From Rhodospirillales bacterium 69-11 (lineage in GTDB: Bacteria > Pseudomonadota > Alphaproteobacteria > Acetobacterales > Acetobacteraceae), in assembly GCA_001898425.1 (NCBI GenBank), contig MKTV01000069.1, forward strand, positions 1 to 32,849: a stretch of 32,849 nucleotides of DNA. The letters run 5' to 3'. Position numbers and translations under genes: made by a program. Position 1 is the first letter of the stretch. Each line of letters starts with the position of its first letter. Of the stretch, positions 31,247-32,849 are shown piece after piece. The notes beneath the pieces were generated by a model. The model saw only the letters and a list, made by a program, of their open reading frames with translations. It did no database searches and was not told the DNA's origin.

Positions 31247-32827
31247 TCAGCCCTCCTTCTTCACGTTCCAGAACAGCGCGAAGCCGTTCAGCACGCCCGA
31301 CAGCTTCGTGGAGTACGCCGTCGCCTGCAGGTACTGGCCGAGCGGCAGGTAGGGGAGCTCGTGGAACGCGACCTCCTGGATCTCGCGCGCGACCTTCTGC
31401 TGGGCGGCGAGGTCGGGCGCGTCGAACCACTGCTCGCGCAGCGCTTCCAGCTTCGGGATGTCCGGCCAGCCGATCCAGGCGTTCGCCCCGTTGGCGCGCA
31501 GCGCGAGCTCGCCCGCGGGCGTCAGCATGTCGGTCCCCGCCCAGGCGGTGCAGAACGCGCTCCAGCCGCCCTGGTCCACCGGGTCCTTCTTCACGCGGCG
31601 CTGGTTCACCGTGCCCCAATCGGTCGCGACATAGTCCACGTTCATCCCCGACCGCTGGAGCATGTCGGCGACCACGTCGGACATCGCCTTCAACACGGGG
31701 AAGTCGGTGGCGGCGAGCAGCACCACCTTCTCGCCCTTATAGCCGGCCGCCTTCAGGTCGGCCTTGACCTTCCCGTAGTCCCGCGGACCGGTCAGCACCG
31801 ACAGCCCGGCATCGGAGGCCATCGGCGTGCTCGGACAGAAGAAGCCGGTCGGCACGTGCCACATCGACTTGTCGTCGGTCGCGACCGCGGTCATCACGTC
31901 CGCCTGGTTCACTGCCCCCAGCAGCGCGCGCCGGATCGCCGGATTGTCGAACGGCGGCTGCAGGAAGTTGAACCGCATCATCGCCATCTGGCCCGACGGA
32001 TCCTGCACGGACACTTTCAGGTTCCGCGCTCGGCGCAGCAGCGGCAGCAGGTCGGCGGTCGCGTAATCCCACCAGTCCTGCTCACCGCTCTGCAGCGCGG
32101 AGGCGGCGGTCGAGGCATCGGGAATGGTGGTCCACTCGACCCGGTCGAAGTTCACGATCTTCGGCCCCGCGGTCCAGTCCGGCGTGCCGCCGCTGCGGGG
32201 AACGTAGTCCTCGAACTTCGCGTACACCGCACGGGAGCCCGGGACACGCTCCTTCGCCAGGAAGCGATACGGGCCGGAGCCGATCACCTCGGTCACCTGG
32301 GTGAACGCGTCGGTCTTGGCCAGCCGTTCCGGCATCATCGCCGGCATCAGGCTGGGGGACTTGCCCAGCGCGTCCGGAAGCAGCGGGAACGGCTTCTTCA
32401 GCTTGAACTGGATGGTCTTGTCGTCCGGCGCGGACAGCTCGTCGGTAGCCGCCAGCAGCGCCTGGCCGAACGCGTCGCGCTTGCCCCAGCGCTGGATGGA
32501 GGCAACGCAGTCGCGCGCCAGCACCCGCTCTCCGTCATGCCATTTCAGGCCGTCGCGCAGCGTCAGCTTCCACAGCTTGCCGTCGTTCTCCACGACATGG
32601 CCCGCCACCATCTGGGGCGAGACCTTGTAGGTGCTGTCCTGCCCGTACAGCGTGTCGTAGACCATGAAGCCGTGGTTGCGGGTGACGTAGGCGGTCGTCC
32701 AGATCGGGTCCAGGACCGTCAGGTCCGCCTGAGGAATGAACCTCAGCACGCGGCTCCCCTGCGCGCGGCCCACGGCCGGCATGGCGAGACCCGCCGCAGA
32801 CGCGGCGAGGAAGGTGCGGCGTTTCAT
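31247..32827 (-). CDS. Tat-exported ABC transporter substrate-binding protein (family 5), paralogue
   Basis: A 526-residue periplasmic solute-binding protein. MKRRTFLAASAAGLAMPAVGRA is a twin-arginine signal (R-R-T-F-L) ending GRA. The mature part, 'VLRFIPQADLTVLDPIWTTAYVTRNHGFMVYDTLYG' onward to 'LNGFALFWNVKKEG', parallels the protein at 28956-30545 almost block for block. A duplication followed by divergence is likely. The ATG at 32827 is near the window end, with a weak GCAGGACGG site. The heme monooxygenase gene lies 171 bp downstream, separated by 17-bp repeats. Dipeptide-type binding proteins (DppA, HbpA) can bind heme, so heme or porphyrin is one candidate ligand among many. Confidence 0.92.
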   Translation of the reverse strand: MKRRTFLAASAAGLAMPAVGRAQGSRVLRFIPQADLTVLDPIWTTAYVTRNHGFMVYDTLYGQDSTYKVSPQMVAGHVVENDGKLWKLTLRDGLKWHDGERVLARDCVASIQRWGKRDAFGQALLAATDELSAPDDKTIQFKLKKPFPLLPDALGKSPSLMPAMMPERLAKTDAFTQVTEVIGSGPYRFLAKERVPGSRAVYAKFEDYVPRSGGTPDWTAGPKIVNFDRVEWTTIPDASTAASALQSGEQDWWDYATADLLPLLRRARNLKVSVQDPSGQMAMMRFNFLQPPFDNPAIRRALLGAVNQADVMTAVATDDKSMWHVPTGFFCPSTPMASDAGLSVLTGPRDYGKVKADLKAAGYKGEKVVLLAATDFPVLKAMSDVVADMLQRSGMNVDYVATDWGTVNQRRVKKDPVDQGGWSAFCTAWAGTDMLTPAGELALRANGANAWIGWPDIPKLEALREQWFDAPDLAAQQKVAREIQEVAFHELPYLPLGQYLQATAYSTKLSGVLNGFALFWNVKKEG

Positions 32828-32849
32828 GTCGTCCGTCCTGCTGAAGTCG

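Overview
The window is GC-rich DNA from an alphaproteobacterium, most likely Acetobacteraceae or another Rhodospirillales lineage. The evidence is a TrcR/DUF1013 gene beside a DUF1192 gene, a ROSE-type RNA thermometer before an Hsp20 gene, paired DUF465 (YdcH) proteins, many peptide-type ABC solute-binding proteins without adjacent permeases, and a class I aldolase in a tkt-gap-fba-pgk cluster. The taxonomic call is inference from gene content; no rRNA or tRNA gene was recognised.

Left third (1-16047): metabolic and envelope genes. These are the 3' end of a solute-binding protein, an amidase, a luciferase-like flavin oxidoreductase, an O-acetylhomoserine sulfhydrylase (metY), a 6.5-kb gene for a glycine-rich type V autotransporter, a second solute-binding protein, a short-chain dehydrogenase, a DoeB-like deacylase and a UbiH-type FAD monooxygenase. 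Several convergent pairs share a strong hairpin terminator (229-252, 4396-4425). The SDR and deacylase genes overlap at their 3' ends.

Middle (16048-21451): the most information-dense part. On the minus strand lies what looks like a complete transcription attenuator: a 20-codon leader peptide containing FWYRWY, alternative hairpins and a terminator. It is followed by a well-formed Shine-Dalgarno and a 41-codon unknown ORF instead of a trp or aro gene. Next to it is a ~256-bp imperfect palindromic element whose two ends could each supply the -35 box of an outward-facing promoter, one for the leader and one for rpmE. Then come rpmE, hsp20 with a heat-shock-like promoter and a ROSE thermometer, DUF1192, TrcR, two divergent DUF465 genes, purE-purK and a flavin reductase.

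Right third (21498-32849): the minus-strand carbon cluster tkt-gap-fba-pgk, with a nucleoside 2-deoxyribosyltransferase-like gene directly behind pgk. A perfect FNR/FixK-type box sits upstream of gap in class II activator geometry. Divergent to tkt are an Asp/Glu-racemase-fold gene and a translationally coupled 97-residue protein. Last are two paralogous Tat-exported solute-binding proteins flanking an IsdG/HmuQ-like heme monooxygenase, with short tandem repeats in both gaps.
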